NCBI RefSeq assembly: GCF_000702545.1
Contig: NZ_JNIO01000008.1
Coordinates: 434,001 to 498,000, forward strand
Origin: Selenomonas sp. AB3002
Lineage (GTDB): Bacteria > Bacillota > Negativicutes > Selenomonadales > Selenomonadaceae
Direction of reading: 5' to 3'
Length of the DNA: 64,000 nt
Shown here: positions 32,834 through 42,183 of the stretch, piece by piece
How positions within the stretch are numbered: the stretch's first letter is position 1
Layout: each line of letters starts with the position of its first letter
The notes under the pieces: generated by a model
What the model saw: the letters and a program-made list of their open reading frames with translations, nothing else
Told to the model about the DNA's origin: nothing
Databases searched by the model: none
Made by a program: the position numbers and the translations under genes

Positions 32834-34231
32834 TTGGAATTCTCGATTGGCCACTTGGCGGTAATGGCCGTGACAATCTGTCTGGTTTTGGGTGGCGGTT
32901 TGTATGCAGCCAGGTCGGTGCATTCATCTGATGGCTTCAGCCTGGGAGGCCGCTCAGCAGGTGTCCCCATGATAACGGGAAGCATTGCCGGTACCTGTGT
33001 AGGAGGCGGTGCCACTATCGGCACAGCACAGCTGGCCGGTTCTGTAGGCCTGTCAGCTGTATGGTTTACTATAGGCGTGGGATTGTCCCTGTTGGTTATG
33101 GGACTTATCTATGCCCGTCCTCTGCGATATACGGGGCTGGAGACAATATCCCAGTATATAGTTGGCAATTATGGGAAAGGGGCAGGCAGGATCACCAGCT
33201 GCGCCACTTCCTTTGGCATATTGTTCAGCGCAGTATCCAGCATTCTTCCCGGGATTGGCTTGCTGGCTGCCTTGACTGGACTTTCCCCTTTAGTATCGGC
33301 GGGAATACTGTTGCTGTTAGTGATCCTGTACGCTTTCTTCGGAGGAATGAAGACGGCTTCTATAGGTGGAATCCTGAAGATGCTGGTACTCTTTGTGACG
33401 CTGTTTGCGTTGGGATTTGTGGCCTGGCAGGGGCTTGCTGCCTCACCAGAACTACTGAGAGAAAAACCAGAGGGCTTCCTCAGCCTTTGGGGCATCAGCG
33501 CAGGTTCTATCCTGACCAATGTGGCTTCGGTATTGGTGGGCATGATCTGTACGCAGACATATATTCAGGCAGTTTTCTCAGCAGCCACCCCCAGAACTGC
33601 AGCAGTAGGACTTATTCTGGCAGCAATGGTTGCTATACCCATAGGTTTGCCCTGTGCGATGATGGGCATATACATGCAGTCTGTACATCCTGAACTTCCA
33701 GCCATGCTGGCACTGCCAGCATATTTGCTTCACTACGCCTCGCCATTGATGGGCGGCATGGCTCTGGGGGGCATTGTTCTGGGGGTTATAGGGTCCATTG
33801 CAGGCCTTAGCCTGGGAGTGGGCACTATGGTGGCCAGGGATATGCTGGAACCTCTGTTGAAGGTGCGGACGGAAGCTGGAAAACTCATGCTTATGAGGAT
33901 GTCTGTGGTGGGAGCCATTGTTGTGGCTATGGCCATTGCACTGGCAAATCAGGGGTCACAGATTCTGTTCTGGAATTATCTGTCCATGTCCCTTAGAGGA
34001 TGCGGCGTATTTATTCCGCTGACACTGGCTATATTCAGGCCCAAGGCTCTGGAGCCCAAATGGGCAATGGCTTCCATGATACTATCCATATGCTCCGCTG
34101 CAGTGGCCGGTCTAATCCATACGGTCATGTCTCACGTATTTATCGGCTTGGGCGTAAGCCTGGTAGTGGTTTTGATGGGGATAGTGTGGAAACGGGTACG
34201 GTGTCGGCATGTGTCTGCGCGATTCCATTGA
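32834..34231 (+). CDS. Sodium:solute symporter (SSS family)
   Basis: A 465-residue inner-membrane transporter with about 12-13 helices. SSS features are visible: DGFSLGGRSAGVPMITGSIAG near residue 33, GGGATIGTAQLAG, then QYIVGNYGKGAGRI and YAFFGGMKTASIGG. Members couple solute uptake to sodium entry; the solute here cannot be told. The start is a TTG at 32,834 with GGAAGGAAG about 8 bases upstream. It appears to be a single-gene unit ended by the hairpin at 34,254. Confidence 0.88.
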   Translation: MEFSIGHLAVMAVTICLVLGGGLYAARSVHSSDGFSLGGRSAGVPMITGSIAGTCVGGGATIGTAQLAGSVGLSAVWFTIGVGLSLLVMGLIYARPLRYTGLETISQYIVGNYGKGAGRITSCATSFGILFSAVSSILPGIGLLAALTGLSPLVSAGILLLLVILYAFFGGMKTASIGGILKMLVLFVTLFALGFVAWQGLAASPELLREKPEGFLSLWGISAGSILTNVASVLVGMICTQTYIQAVFSAATPRTAAVGLILAAMVAIPIGLPCAMMGIYMQSVHPELPAMLALPAYLLHYASPLMGGMALGGIVLGVIGSIAGLSLGVGTMVARDMLEPLLKVRTEAGKLMLMRMSVVGAIVVAMAIALANQGSQILFWNYLSMSLRGCGVFIPLTLAIFRPKALEPKWAMASMILSICSAAVAGLIHTVMSHVFIGLGVSLVVVLMGIVWKRVRCRHVSARFH

Positions 34232-34253
34232 TGCCTGGTTATGGTTAAACTAA

Positions 34254-34287
34254 AAGGGGCCTGTTGCAGTTAAGCAGCAGACCCCTA
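34254..34287 (+). terminator. Terminator after the symporter
   Basis: AGGGGCCTGTTGC pairs with GCAGCAGACCCCT across an 8-base loop. The T run after it is weak. Confidence 0.6.
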
Positions 34288-34372
34288 TTTGATATATGAA
34301 AATGTCACAGGCAAATCTTTCCCATGGTGTGGCTCCTTTGCACGTCAGTAATGTCTTTGTGATGGTCTGTGA
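34284..34372 (-). pseudogene. Ends of a deleted esterase gene
   Basis: Bases 34,284-34,312 match the flank downstream of the intact esterase gene (23,046-23,075). Bases 34,317-34,370 match its translation start region (CCATGGTGTGGCTCCTTTGC). The whole coding part between is gone, leaving both ends joined. Confidence 0.7.
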
Positions 34373-34424
34373 TGTAGGTGCAAACAAGCGGAACCAGTGT
34401 GGCTCCGCTTGATAAGATACACGA

Positions 34425-35255
34425 TTATGATTGTAGATTGGGAATCTGTGCCCTTATTTCCATGACCTGTTCTTCAGGGAGCTTGGCAATTTTAGCAACC
34501 CGCTCAACAGAGAGGCCGTCTTCAAGCATGCTTCTTACGGTGGTAAGAATTCCCTCTTTGATACCTTCCTTGATGCCCTCCTTGATGCCTTCCTTGCGTT
34601 CTTCCTGCAATTTCATAGCGTAGGTCATATAGCTTCGCCTCTCTTTCTCGATGGTCTTGACCATCTTGATTTCCTGGTCGATTTCCTGAACGAAGTCGTC
34701 ATTGCTGATGATGCCATCAACGTAGTTAAGAAAAGCCATTACATCTGGGGAGACATCTTCAAGCGCCCCCTTGGTGCTTAGGAATACCTTAGTGGCACCA
34801 TCAGGCATAACTACGGAGAAATCTTCATCACACCGGTGGCGGAAAGTGTATATGTGACGCTGACCGTCCAAAACAGGGAAGGGGCAGATGAAGATGATAT
34901 AGGTGTCAGTCAGTTCATCGTAATCCATGCCCGCCATGAGCAGGTCAGTGTCTATGAGGGACTGATAATAGCGAGTACGGCGGAAAAGGCCTTCGCCGTC
35001 CGGCTTGCGTACCTGCATCTCAATGCTGTATACGGAATTTTTATCGTCTTGAACATAGACGTCGAGCCTGATGCCCTTGCTCTCGTAGGTGGCGTTGATG
35101 GTCTTTTCTTCTTCAAGATACTTTATGTGATGGATTTTGATTTTGAGGATTTTCTCAAGCATGCGCTTGCAGATGCGTTCACGGCGCATAATGAGCTTGA
35201 ACATATAGTCATCCTGGATAGTAAGCTCTTCCCAGGGCTTGATGGTGTAAGGCAT
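34425..35255 (-). CDS. Rpn-family recombination-promoting nuclease
   Basis: A 276-residue PD-(D/E)xK nuclease of the Rpn/transposase_31 type. These proteins cut DNA and promote RecA-independent recombination. The core has GIRLDVYVQDD, then YSIEMQ (the ExQ variant), and RTRYYQSLID. A C-terminal run of four KEGI units is encoded by 12-base tandem repeats, typical of this family. ATG 35,255 lies after GGAGAG. It stands alone between terminator-like regions. Confidence 0.88.
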   Translation of the reverse strand: MPYTIKPWEELTIQDDYMFKLIMRRERICKRMLEKILKIKIHHIKYLEEEKTINATYESKGIRLDVYVQDDKNSVYSIEMQVRKPDGEGLFRRTRYYQSLIDTDLLMAGMDYDELTDTYIIFICPFPVLDGQRHIYTFRHRCDEDFSVVMPDGATKVFLSTKGALEDVSPDVMAFLNYVDGIISNDDFVQEIDQEIKMVKTIEKERRSYMTYAMKLQEERKEGIKEGIKEGIKEGILTTVRSMLEDGLSVERVAKIAKLPEEQVMEIRAQIPNLQS

Positions 35256-35369
35256 GGTGTAATCTCTCCTTTGCTGTAATTATACCATATTTTTGTAATG
35301 GTCATGTTATTTTGTAGGGGCAGGGATGACTGAAATTTTCAGCCATCCCTGCCTGAGCAAGAGAGAAGG

Positions 35370-35813
35370 TTAGGCAGACTTCTTGCGACGGAAGAGCCCC
35401 ATCTGTACGCCTAATACAGCCGCATGGCTTCTGTTTATGGTGTAATCCCTGAGCTTTTCCGCGTCAGTGGGTTCTATGCCTATGAAATCATGTTCTTCGT
35501 TGGTGCGGGTGATGATATAATCACCGAAAACCAGAATACAGGTTTCATCGACGCCAATCGTGCCAACTAACAGGGAGGGAAGGGGAAGCTCAGGCTTGTC
35601 CGCTATATCCCCATCAAACCAGACCATGAAACTGGTGCCCTCATGCTGGAAGGGGAATTGTGCGAGAGTGTTGCAGCCTATGATTTCCCGTGCTTCCTTT
35701 AGAAAATCTGCCATGGATGCCTTCTGTACAGTGGCCTTGAAGCCAATACCCTTTGGGTCATTGAATTTATGCACTGCCAAGATGCTGATGTCCTTCTGCT
35801 CTAACTGGTTCAT
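35370..35813 (-). CDS. Hypothetical protein
   Basis: A 147-residue soluble protein with no signal or membrane segment. A block LVGTIGVDETCILVFGDYIITR suggests a beta-rich core, and the C-terminus is basic (GLFRRKKSA). ATG 35,813 (MNQLEQKDIS) is chosen because GGAAAGGAG lies 8 bases upstream; the open frame upstream has unlikely composition. It lies downstream of a long hairpin (35,879). Function is unknown. Confidence 0.7.
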   Translation of the reverse strand: MNQLEQKDISILAVHKFNDPKGIGFKATVQKASMADFLKEAREIIGCNTLAQFPFQHEGTSFMVWFDGDIADKPELPLPSLLVGTIGVDETCILVFGDYIITRTNEEHDFIGIEPTDAEKLRDYTINRSHAAVLGVQMGLFRRKKSA

Positions 35814-35878
35814 GAGAAAAACTCCTTTCCGGGAGCCTCTGCCCCCACGCCGCATTTTATTTTTTGACGCACAGGCGT

Positions 35879-35958
35879 TACCGCAGGAGGGGGCTGTAGG
35901 CAAGGGCGGCCCGCAGGGACGGCGTAGCTTCCCTTGCCGGAAGCCTCCACCTGCGGTA
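35879..35958. other. Long rod-like hairpin of 80 bases
   Basis: TACCGCAGG pairs with CCTGCGGTA. Inside it GGGGGCT pairs with AGCCTCC (one G-T pair), and GGCAAGGG pairs with CCCTTGCC; short internal loops separate the stems and a 24-base tip closes the rod. In all 24 base pairs. On the minus strand it lies in the leader of the 35,370-35,813 gene. No second copy was seen in the window. It could be an RNA element or an interspersed repeat. Confidence 0.65.
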
Positions 35959-36070
35959 GACTGAGGCGGGCAAAAAATACCCCTGTAATATAACAGGGTT
36001 GGGATGAAGGCGGTTTTTCTGTGATGGTTTGTGATGATTGGCAATAAGTTCTTGAGCCAAGGGAGCAAGA

Positions 36071-36109
36071 AAAAAGCGGAGTATCTGTTGAAAGGATACT
36101 TCGCTTTTT
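36071..36109 (-). terminator. Terminator of the sulfur amino acid operon
   Basis: On the minus strand AAAAAGCGAAGTATC pairs with GATACTCCGCTTTTT and runs into T, a few bases past the patB stop. Confidence 0.88.
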
Positions 36110-36112
36110 ATG

Positions 36113-37285
36113 TCATATTGTGGCAAAAGCCTTGTCAAGCCTGGATAAGCCGTCAGATAGCACTTGCCAGGGACAGGCTATGTTGATGCGCTGGAAGCCT
36201 TGCCCGCCTGCACCGAAGATGTGACCACTGTCCAGCCAGACTCTCCCTTTGTTGATGATAAGGTCATCAAGTACTTCATCAGAGAGATTATAGGCCGAGA
36301 AATCGATCCAGATGAGATAAGTTCCCTCTGGCTCTATAAGGCGGGCTTTTGGCAAGTTGGCGGCAAGGTAATTCTTGGTGCGTTGGAGGTTTTTCTCTAG
36401 GTAGGATTTCAGCTCTGTAAGCCAGGGGAGTCCCTGCCCATAGGCTGCCTTGGCTGCTGTCATGCCGAAAATATTCGGTTCGCCATAGCCTGTGGCAAGC
36501 AGCTCCTGCTTAAATTTCCTGCGCAGGGATTCATTTGGTATGAAGATATTGGAAAGCTGCAAGCCCGCAAGGTTGAAGGTCTTGCTGGGGCTGGTGCAGG
36601 TTATGGTGTTATTGGCTACTGCATCAGAGAGTGTGGAGAAGACTGTATGCTGATGCCCTGGGCGAATGAAATCGTGATGGATTTCATCTGCTACTACTAG
36701 CACATGATGGCGCTGGCAGATTTCAGCAAGGCGTGACAGTTCGTCTTTTGTCCAGACTCGTCCCACCGGATTGTGGGGACTGCAGAGGATAAACATCTTT
36801 ACCTGCTCATCGATGATTTTCTGCTCAAAGTCTACAAAGTCAATTTCATAGTGTCCATTGTTCTCAACCAGCGGGCTTTCCACCAGTCTGCGGTGGTTGT
36901 CTCGTATGGACGCGGAGAAAGGATAATAGACAGGCGGGCAGATGAGCACTCCGTCATCTTCCTGAGTAAAGGCTCGGATGGCTGTGCATATTGCAAATAC
37001 AACCCCCGGGGTGATGATGAGGCTCTTCATATCAGGGTTCCAGCCATGTTGCTGGCGGAACCAGTCTGACAGCACCTCACGGTAGTCATCCCTGATGCCT
37101 GAGTAGCCGAAAATGCCATGCTGACTGCGTTTAGCAAGCTCTGTGATAACAGGCTCCGGGGAACGGAAATCCATGTCGGCTACCCAAAGGGGCAGCACAT
37201 CCGCTGGAAGTCCTCGCTCTTCGGCAAAATCATATTTGATGCAGGACGTTCCCCGGCGATTGATCACTTCATCAAATTTTTCCAT
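36113..37285 (-). CDS. patB: PatB/MalY-type C-S lyase
   Basis: PLP enzyme that splits cystathionine or cysteine conjugates to a thiol, pyruvate and ammonia. The 390-residue protein starts FDEVINRRGTSCIKYD and has LPLWVADMDF, CSPHNPVGR, VVADEIHHDF and the PLP lysine in SPSKTFNLAG. The length and motifs fit the MalY/PatB branch of class I aminotransferases. Last gene of the M20-metNIQ operon, 3 bases after the trans-sulfuration gene. A broken piece of a second copy lies at 12,643. Confidence 0.92.
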   Translation of the reverse strand: MEKFDEVINRRGTSCIKYDFAEERGLPADVLPLWVADMDFRSPEPVITELAKRSQHGIFGYSGIRDDYREVLSDWFRQQHGWNPDMKSLIITPGVVFAICTAIRAFTQEDDGVLICPPVYYPFSASIRDNHRRLVESPLVENNGHYEIDFVDFEQKIIDEQVKMFILCSPHNPVGRVWTKDELSRLAEICQRHHVLVVADEIHHDFIRPGHQHTVFSTLSDAVANNTITCTSPSKTFNLAGLQLSNIFIPNESLRRKFKQELLATGYGEPNIFGMTAAKAAYGQGLPWLTELKSYLEKNLQRTKNYLAANLPKARLIEPEGTYLIWIDFSAYNLSDEVLDDLIINKGRVWLDSGHIFGAGGQGFQRINIACPWQVLSDGLSRLDKAFATI

Positions 37286-37288
37286 GTT

Positions 37289-38428
37289 CTACACCTCTAA
37301 TGCTTGTTTCAGGTCTTCTATCAGGTCTTCCTTATCCTCAAGCCCCACGGAGAAGCGCAGCAGCTTGTCATCGAGGCCGGTACGTACCAATAGTTCTTTT
37401 GGCATTTCTGCATGGGTCTGGGCAATTGGATAAGTAAGCAGGCTTTCTACGCCTCCCAGGCTCTCAGCGAAAGCAATGAGCTTAAGCCGCTCAAGCATGG
37501 ACTTAGCCAGCTCTGCTGAAGTCACTTTGAACGAGAGCATGCCGCCGTTGCCGGAAGCTTGCTTCTTTTGCACCTCGTAGCCAGGAGAATCTGGCAGACC
37601 GGGATAATGCACCTCTGTAACCTGAGGGTGCTCCCGAAGCCAATGGGCTATAGATAGAGCAGTCTGTGCCTGACGTTCTACACGTATCCCAAGAGTCTTG
37701 AGACTGCGGAGCATGAGCCAGGCATCCATGCTGGACATATTGGGACCTTCGGATTTTACCAGCATCTCCAGGCGTTGCGCTTCTTTTGAGGACCCGTCCT
37801 TTACTACCAAAAAACCTGCAATGACATCGTTGTGCCCGCAGAGATATTTGGTGCCACTATGAACAACCATATCTGCGCCTAGGGTCAACGGCTTCTGGAA
37901 GTGGGGCGACAGAAATGTATTGTCAACTACCAGGAACGCTCCTGTTTTATGGGCTATTTCGCTGACTGCTTCTATGTCAGTGATGAACATCATGGGATTG
38001 GAAGGTGTCTCGATAAAGATAGCCCTGGTGTTTGGACGCACCCTGGATTCCAACAGGGCAAGGTCCGTAGTGTCCACATACTCAAAATCTATACCATAGT
38101 GACCATAGATTTCATTGGCCAGTCTCACAGTGCCACCGTATAGATCTTCTGAAAGAAGGACATGATCGCCTGGGTCGAAAAGAATGAGTACGAGGTTTAT
38201 GGCAGCCATGCCAGATGAGACAGCCCAGGAACGGTCTCCCTTTTCCAGGCGGGCAATAGTTTTCTCCAGGGCATCCCGGGTAGGGTTGCCAACACGTCCG
38301 TAGTCATAGCCAGTGCTTTTGCCAAAGCCAGGATGGCGGAAAGTAGAAGACAGATAAATAGGCTGGCTGATTGCACCCGTGCTGTCATAGGCATGGGCAC
38401 CATGGACTTCCAATGTATGGTCATGCAT
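37289..38428 (-). CDS. Trans-sulfuration enzyme (cystathionine gamma-lyase/synthase family)
   Basis: PLP enzyme of the Cys/Met metabolism family, 379 residues. Readable motifs: DYGRVGNPTRDALEKTIA, the Ser-rich SSGMAAI, DNTFLSPHFQKP, and the PLP lysine in VVHSGTKYLCGHNDV. The reaction may be cystathionine gamma-synthesis, cystathionine or homocysteine gamma-cleavage; sequence does not decide. In this operon it would move sulfur between methionine and cysteine pools together with PatB. It is separated from metQ by one base. Confidence 0.9.
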   Translation of the reverse strand: MHDHTLEVHGAHAYDSTGAISQPIYLSSTFRHPGFGKSTGYDYGRVGNPTRDALEKTIARLEKGDRSWAVSSGMAAINLVLILFDPGDHVLLSEDLYGGTVRLANEIYGHYGIDFEYVDTTDLALLESRVRPNTRAIFIETPSNPMMFITDIEAVSEIAHKTGAFLVVDNTFLSPHFQKPLTLGADMVVHSGTKYLCGHNDVIAGFLVVKDGSSKEAQRLEMLVKSEGPNMSSMDAWLMLRSLKTLGIRVERQAQTALSIAHWLREHPQVTEVHYPGLPDSPGYEVQKKQASGNGGMLSFKVTSAELAKSMLERLKLIAFAESLGGVESLLTYPIAQTHAEMPKELLVRTGLDDKLLRFSVGLEDKEDLIEDLKQALEV

Positions 38429-38429
38429 T

Positions 38430-39254
38430 TTATTTTACCTCCGGCACATACCAAAGCCCGTTGTTGTTTTTCTTCATGTACTCGGCAAATTCCTCTGAGT
38501 GGTAGGCAGCTACAATATCCTTGGCCCACTGGCTGTCCTTGTCTTTTTCGTTTACCACAAGCTGCAGGAGAAGGTGGGGGAGAATATCCTCGGTCAGGAG
38601 AGCAGTAGAGGGGTCGATCTTGGCATTGTAGACGATGGAGCCGGTAATGACGATGAAATCAAAGTCCTCGCGCACAGCAGGGATGTTGAGGGATTTCATT
38701 TCCGTGAACTGGATGTGATGAGGATTTTCTATGATGTCCTGCTGGGTGACCGTGGATAAGTCCTTATTGGGGTCAAGCTTGATCCAGCCAGCTTTCTGTA
38801 AGAGTGCATAGGCTCTGGCGGTATTTGATGCGTCATTGGGAACTGCGACTTTTGCACCATCGGAGATATCGCCCAGGGAGTTCTTTGCTCCCGGATAGAT
38901 GCCTGCTGGTACAGTGGGAATGGGAGTGAGGGCAGCAAGATGTCCGTCCTGCTTGTTGTTGAAGTTTTCCATGTAGGCGGTATGCTGCTCAACGTTGAAG
39001 TCCACTTCACCTTCGCTGAGTGCCACATCTGCCTGCAGGAGATCTGACATATCCTTGCCTACAATCTTGTAACCCTTTTTCTCCAGGATGGGCTTCACGC
39101 CGTTTTCAAAGAGTTCTGAGTAAGGCCCCTGGGATTTACTGAAAACCAGATCCTGCTTGCCCTGGGCATTTTCACTGCCGCAGCCGGCGGCAAAAACACC
39201 CACAGCCAGTGCCAAGGCAATTATTCCTGTTTTTTTGAAATTGATGAATCTCAT
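38430..39254 (-). CDS. metQ: Methionine-binding lipoprotein MetQ
   Basis: Solute-binding lipoprotein of the methionine ABC importer. Residues 1-25 form a lipoprotein signal with lipobox FAAGC (Cys25). The mature part matches the NlpA/MetQ family, e.g. SEGEVDFNVEQHTAYMENF and GAKVAVPNDASNTARA. 274 residues, the normal length. Captures D/L-methionine or related sulfur compounds and hands them to MetI. Between metI and the trans-sulfuration gene. Confidence 0.93.
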   Translation of the reverse strand: MRFINFKKTGIIALALAVGVFAAGCGSENAQGKQDLVFSKSQGPYSELFENGVKPILEKKGYKIVGKDMSDLLQADVALSEGEVDFNVEQHTAYMENFNNKQDGHLAALTPIPTVPAGIYPGAKNSLGDISDGAKVAVPNDASNTARAYALLQKAGWIKLDPNKDLSTVTQQDIIENPHHIQFTEMKSLNIPAVREDFDFIVITGSIVYNAKIDPSTALLTEDILPHLLLQLVVNEKDKDSQWAKDIVAAYHSEEFAEYMKKNNNGLWYVPEVK

Positions 39255-39305
39255 AATGAACGCCTCCTAGATTTGTGAATCATATCTCTTCATTTATTTC
39301 AATGG

Positions 39306-39962
39306 TCAATGACCTCTTGATTTTGCGGCAAAGTGATTGCCGATGCTTTGGATTATCTGAACGAAAACAATAAGTACAATGACGGTGAACAGCATCAAGG
39401 GAAAATTCAACCGTTCATAGCCGTAAGTCAATGCCAGATCTCCCACACCACCAGCGCCGATGGCACCGGCCATGGCTGTGGCTCCCAAGAGACCGATAGT
39501 TCCAGTAGTGACTGAAAGAATCAGGGAACCCTTGGCCTCAGGCAGAAGGAAATAACGGACTATCTCGTAGTATGAGGCTCCCATGGCCTGGGCGGCCTCA
39601 ATGATACCCTTGTTGACTTCCAGCAGGGAGTTTTCAAAGAGCCGGGTGAGATAGGGTACAATGAAGACCACCAGAGGCACCAGCGCAGCCGTAGTTCCCA
39701 CTCGTGTGCCCACCAGCAGCTTGGTCAGGGGCAGAATAAAAACCATCAAGATGATGAAGGGAACACTGCGGATGATGTTTATGCCCGTATTCAGAGCCAC
39801 AAAAGAAGTTCGGTGGGGAAGGATTCCCCCGGAAGCTGTCAGCACCAGCAAAACGGCCAGAACCATAGCAATGGCTGTGCCGATGGCCAGGGAAACAAAA
39901 ACCATGTACAGAGTCTGTTCTGCTGCCAGCCCAATTTGTGAGTAAGGTACACCTAAATCCAT
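39306..39962 (-). CDS. metI: Methionine ABC transporter permease MetI
   Basis: Inner-membrane channel subunit, 218 residues, with five helices. The EAA loop that contacts MetN is in GIIEAAQAMGASYYEIVRYFLLPEA. ATG 39,962 overlaps the metN stop by one base (TGATG), so translation is coupled. Sits between metN and metQ, and works as a dimer with two MetN subunits. Confidence 0.93.
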   Translation of the reverse strand: MDLGVPYSQIGLAAEQTLYMVFVSLAIGTAIAMVLAVLLVLTASGGILPHRTSFVALNTGINIIRSVPFIILMVFILPLTKLLVGTRVGTTAALVPLVVFIVPYLTRLFENSLLEVNKGIIEAAQAMGASYYEIVRYFLLPEAKGSLILSVTTGTIGLLGATAMAGAIGAGGVGDLALTYGYERLNFPLMLFTVIVLIVFVQIIQSIGNHFAAKSRGH

Positions 39963-40984
39963 CAAAGAGCCACCTCCTGCCATTTAACGCCCCGGGACTG
40001 CATGTAAGCTGCGGCTTCCTGCAGCCGTTTCTCAGGGCCAAAGATCTGTATGATGAAGATTCCTAAAACCTCCCGCTGTATCTCAGTCACAGAAGCGAAG
40101 AGGACGCTGGTTTCAAGCCCCAGCCGGGTATTTAGACTGTAGAGCAGGTTCTCCCGGGTATTGTCTCCCAGAAATCTCAGCTTCAGCAGTTTGAAAGGAC
40201 GACTGTCAGTTTTCAATGCCTGGCACAACGGCTCTGGCAGATGGTCGGGAATGACTGTTTGTACAAAGCGTTCGGTCATGGGTTCTTGGGGCGCACTGAA
40301 AACATCTAATACGGTGCCGGTTTCCACCACCCGGCCTTTTTCCATGACAGCTACGTGCTTGCAAAGCTTCTGTATCACCTGTATCTGATGGGTGACGAAC
40401 AGTATGGTAAGACCGAGAGAGGAATTAATCTTTGCCAAAAGTTGCAGGATGGAATCCGTGGTTTCCGGGTCAAGGGCACTGGTGGCTTCATCGCAGAGCA
40501 GTATATCAGGCTTGGTGGCCAGTGCTCTGGCGATTCCTACGCGCTGCTTTTGTCCACCGGATAGCTGCCAGGGATAGGCTTCAGCCTTGTCGGAAAGCTC
40601 TACGAAATCCAGCAGTTCGTTCACTCTGGCATTTATTTCCTCTCTTGAGTGCTTTTGCAGCAGCAAAGGGATAGCTATGTTGTCAAAAACGTTTTTTGAC
40701 TCCAGCAGGTTGAACTGCTGAAAAATCATGCCTATTTTTTGACGGACATGCCTGAGGTCACGGTAGTTAAGGGAAGCTATATCCTGGCCATTGATTTCCA
40801 CATGGCCGGAGGTGGGCACTTCCAGGGCATTTACCATGCGCAGCAGAGTGGATTTTCCTGCCCCGCTGAAACCGATGATGCCGAATATGTCTCCATCGGG
40901 AATGGTGAGGTTCACCTGCTCAAGGGCTTTGACCTGCTTGTCGCCACTGATGAAATCTTTGCTGACGTTTTCGAATCTGATCAT
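39962..40984 (-). CDS. metN: Methionine ABC transporter ATPase MetN
   Basis: Energises methionine import. The 340-residue protein has Walker A GFSGAGKST near 41, signature LSGGQKQRVGIARAL near 140, and Walker B DILLCDEATSALD near 160. The C-terminal 90 residues form the NIL domain, which binds methionine and slows transport when it is plentiful. Starts 4 bases inside the end of the M20 gene (ATGA overlap). Confidence 0.93.
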   Translation of the reverse strand: MIRFENVSKDFISGDKQVKALEQVNLTIPDGDIFGIIGFSGAGKSTLLRMVNALEVPTSGHVEINGQDIASLNYRDLRHVRQKIGMIFQQFNLLESKNVFDNIAIPLLLQKHSREEINARVNELLDFVELSDKAEAYPWQLSGGQKQRVGIARALATKPDILLCDEATSALDPETTDSILQLLAKINSSLGLTILFVTHQIQVIQKLCKHVAVMEKGRVVETGTVLDVFSAPQEPMTERFVQTVIPDHLPEPLCQALKTDSRPFKLLKLRFLGDNTRENLLYSLNTRLGLETSVLFASVTEIQREVLGIFIIQIFGPEKRLQEAAAYMQSRGVKWQEVAL

Positions 40985-42120
40985 TTGGCAAGCCTCCTTA
41001 GTGCTCCTTCGGCAAGAGCTGCCAGAAGTTTGGCAGCGGGCAGCAGGGCAGCAGGGTCAACTTTGAATTTTGGGTTGTGATTGGGAGCTGACAGTCCCGT
41101 GCCGATGGAGGCAAACACGCCGGGCAGTTTTTCCTGATAATAGGCGAAATCCTCTCCACCTAATGATTTTGGCGCCTCCTGCAAGGTAAAACCTTGTTTT
41201 CGGGCAATATCCAGGAAGAGATTCGTCCATGCTTTATCGTTTATAGTGGGAGGCGGCCCCTGAATCCAGTCAATCGCAACCTTGGCTCCAAAAGCCTCGG
41301 CTTCGTTCTGCGCCAATGCATACAGCCTGTCTTTTATGAGTTGCCTGTTTTCCGGGGTCAGGCTGCGGACTGTTCCCTCAAGTTCGGCTGTTTCCGGCAG
41401 TACATTCCAGGTATTGCCAGCCGTGATTCTGGTGATGCTGACAAGATTTGCAGCAAAGGGGTCAGAGTTGCGACTTACGATGGTCTGCAAAGCACTGATG
41501 AAGTGAGCAGCCAGAGGGATAACATCTACTCCCCGGTCAGGGTGGGCTGCATGAGTGCCTGTGCCTTGGAAACGAAGGACGAATCTGTCTACAGCTGCCA
41601 TTACAGGCCCGGAGCTCAATCCCAGGGTTCCTACTGGGAAAAGGGGAGAGGTGTGTATTCCGAAGATGGCTTGAACCTCATCAAGGATGCCTGTCTCCAG
41701 CACCTTCTTTGCTCCGCCGGGGGCTTCCTCAGCTGGCTGGAAAATAATCCGTACCTTGCCGGGAAGTGCTGATTCTTTTTCCTTCAGGAGCAAAGCTGCT
41801 CCCAGTACCGCAGCAGTGTGAAAGTCATGTCCGCAGGCGTGCATCCTGCCTTCAATCTTTGAAACATAAGGAAGGCCTGTTTCTTCTGTGATGGGCAGTG
41901 CATCTATGTCTGCTCTAAGAGCAACCAGTGGCCCGTCCTGACTGCCGATTTCAGCAGCTGCACCTGTAGGCAGGGGCAGTTCCAGGAGCTTGATTTTGTT
42001 ACGGCTCAACAGCTCTTTAAGCTTGGTTGTTGTCTCATGTTCCTCATAGGAAAGCTCCGGGTGTGCGTGAAGCCAGGCAAAAACCTCTTCTATGTAACTT
42101 TTTACGGTTGTTTCGTCCAT
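40981..42120 (-). CDS. M20-family N-acyl-amino acid amidohydrolase
   Basis: Zinc amidohydrolase of 379 residues (YxeP/SndA type). Metal-site motifs are ALRADIDALPITEE, HACGHDFHTAAVLG, FQPAEEAPGG and, near the end, SLGGEDFAYYQEKLPG. First gene of the operon. Its place with MetNIQ and C-S lyases suggests it removes an acyl group (for example acetyl) from an imported sulfur amino acid conjugate before PatB splits it; that role is inferred from B. subtilis-like pathways. A nearly identical 5' part is left at 12,765. Confidence 0.9.
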   Translation of the reverse strand: MDETTVKSYIEEVFAWLHAHPELSYEEHETTTKLKELLSRNKIKLLELPLPTGAAAEIGSQDGPLVALRADIDALPITEETGLPYVSKIEGRMHACGHDFHTAAVLGAALLLKEKESALPGKVRIIFQPAEEAPGGAKKVLETGILDEVQAIFGIHTSPLFPVGTLGLSSGPVMAAVDRFVLRFQGTGTHAAHPDRGVDVIPLAAHFISALQTIVSRNSDPFAANLVSITRITAGNTWNVLPETAELEGTVRSLTPENRQLIKDRLYALAQNEAEAFGAKVAIDWIQGPPPTINDKAWTNLFLDIARKQGFTLQEAPKSLGGEDFAYYQEKLPGVFASIGTGLSAPNHNPKFKVDPAALLPAAKLLAALAEGALRRLAK

Positions 42121-42183
42121 GTGCTCACCTCGTTTGTTAAGTGTTTATTTGCTTGTAACTTTGGAAAAAAAGAATGTATGCCT

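Noticed and set aside
34548-34602. CRISPR array
   Set aside because: The 12-base repeats are contiguous coding repeats without spacers; no other regularly spaced repeats were seen in the window.
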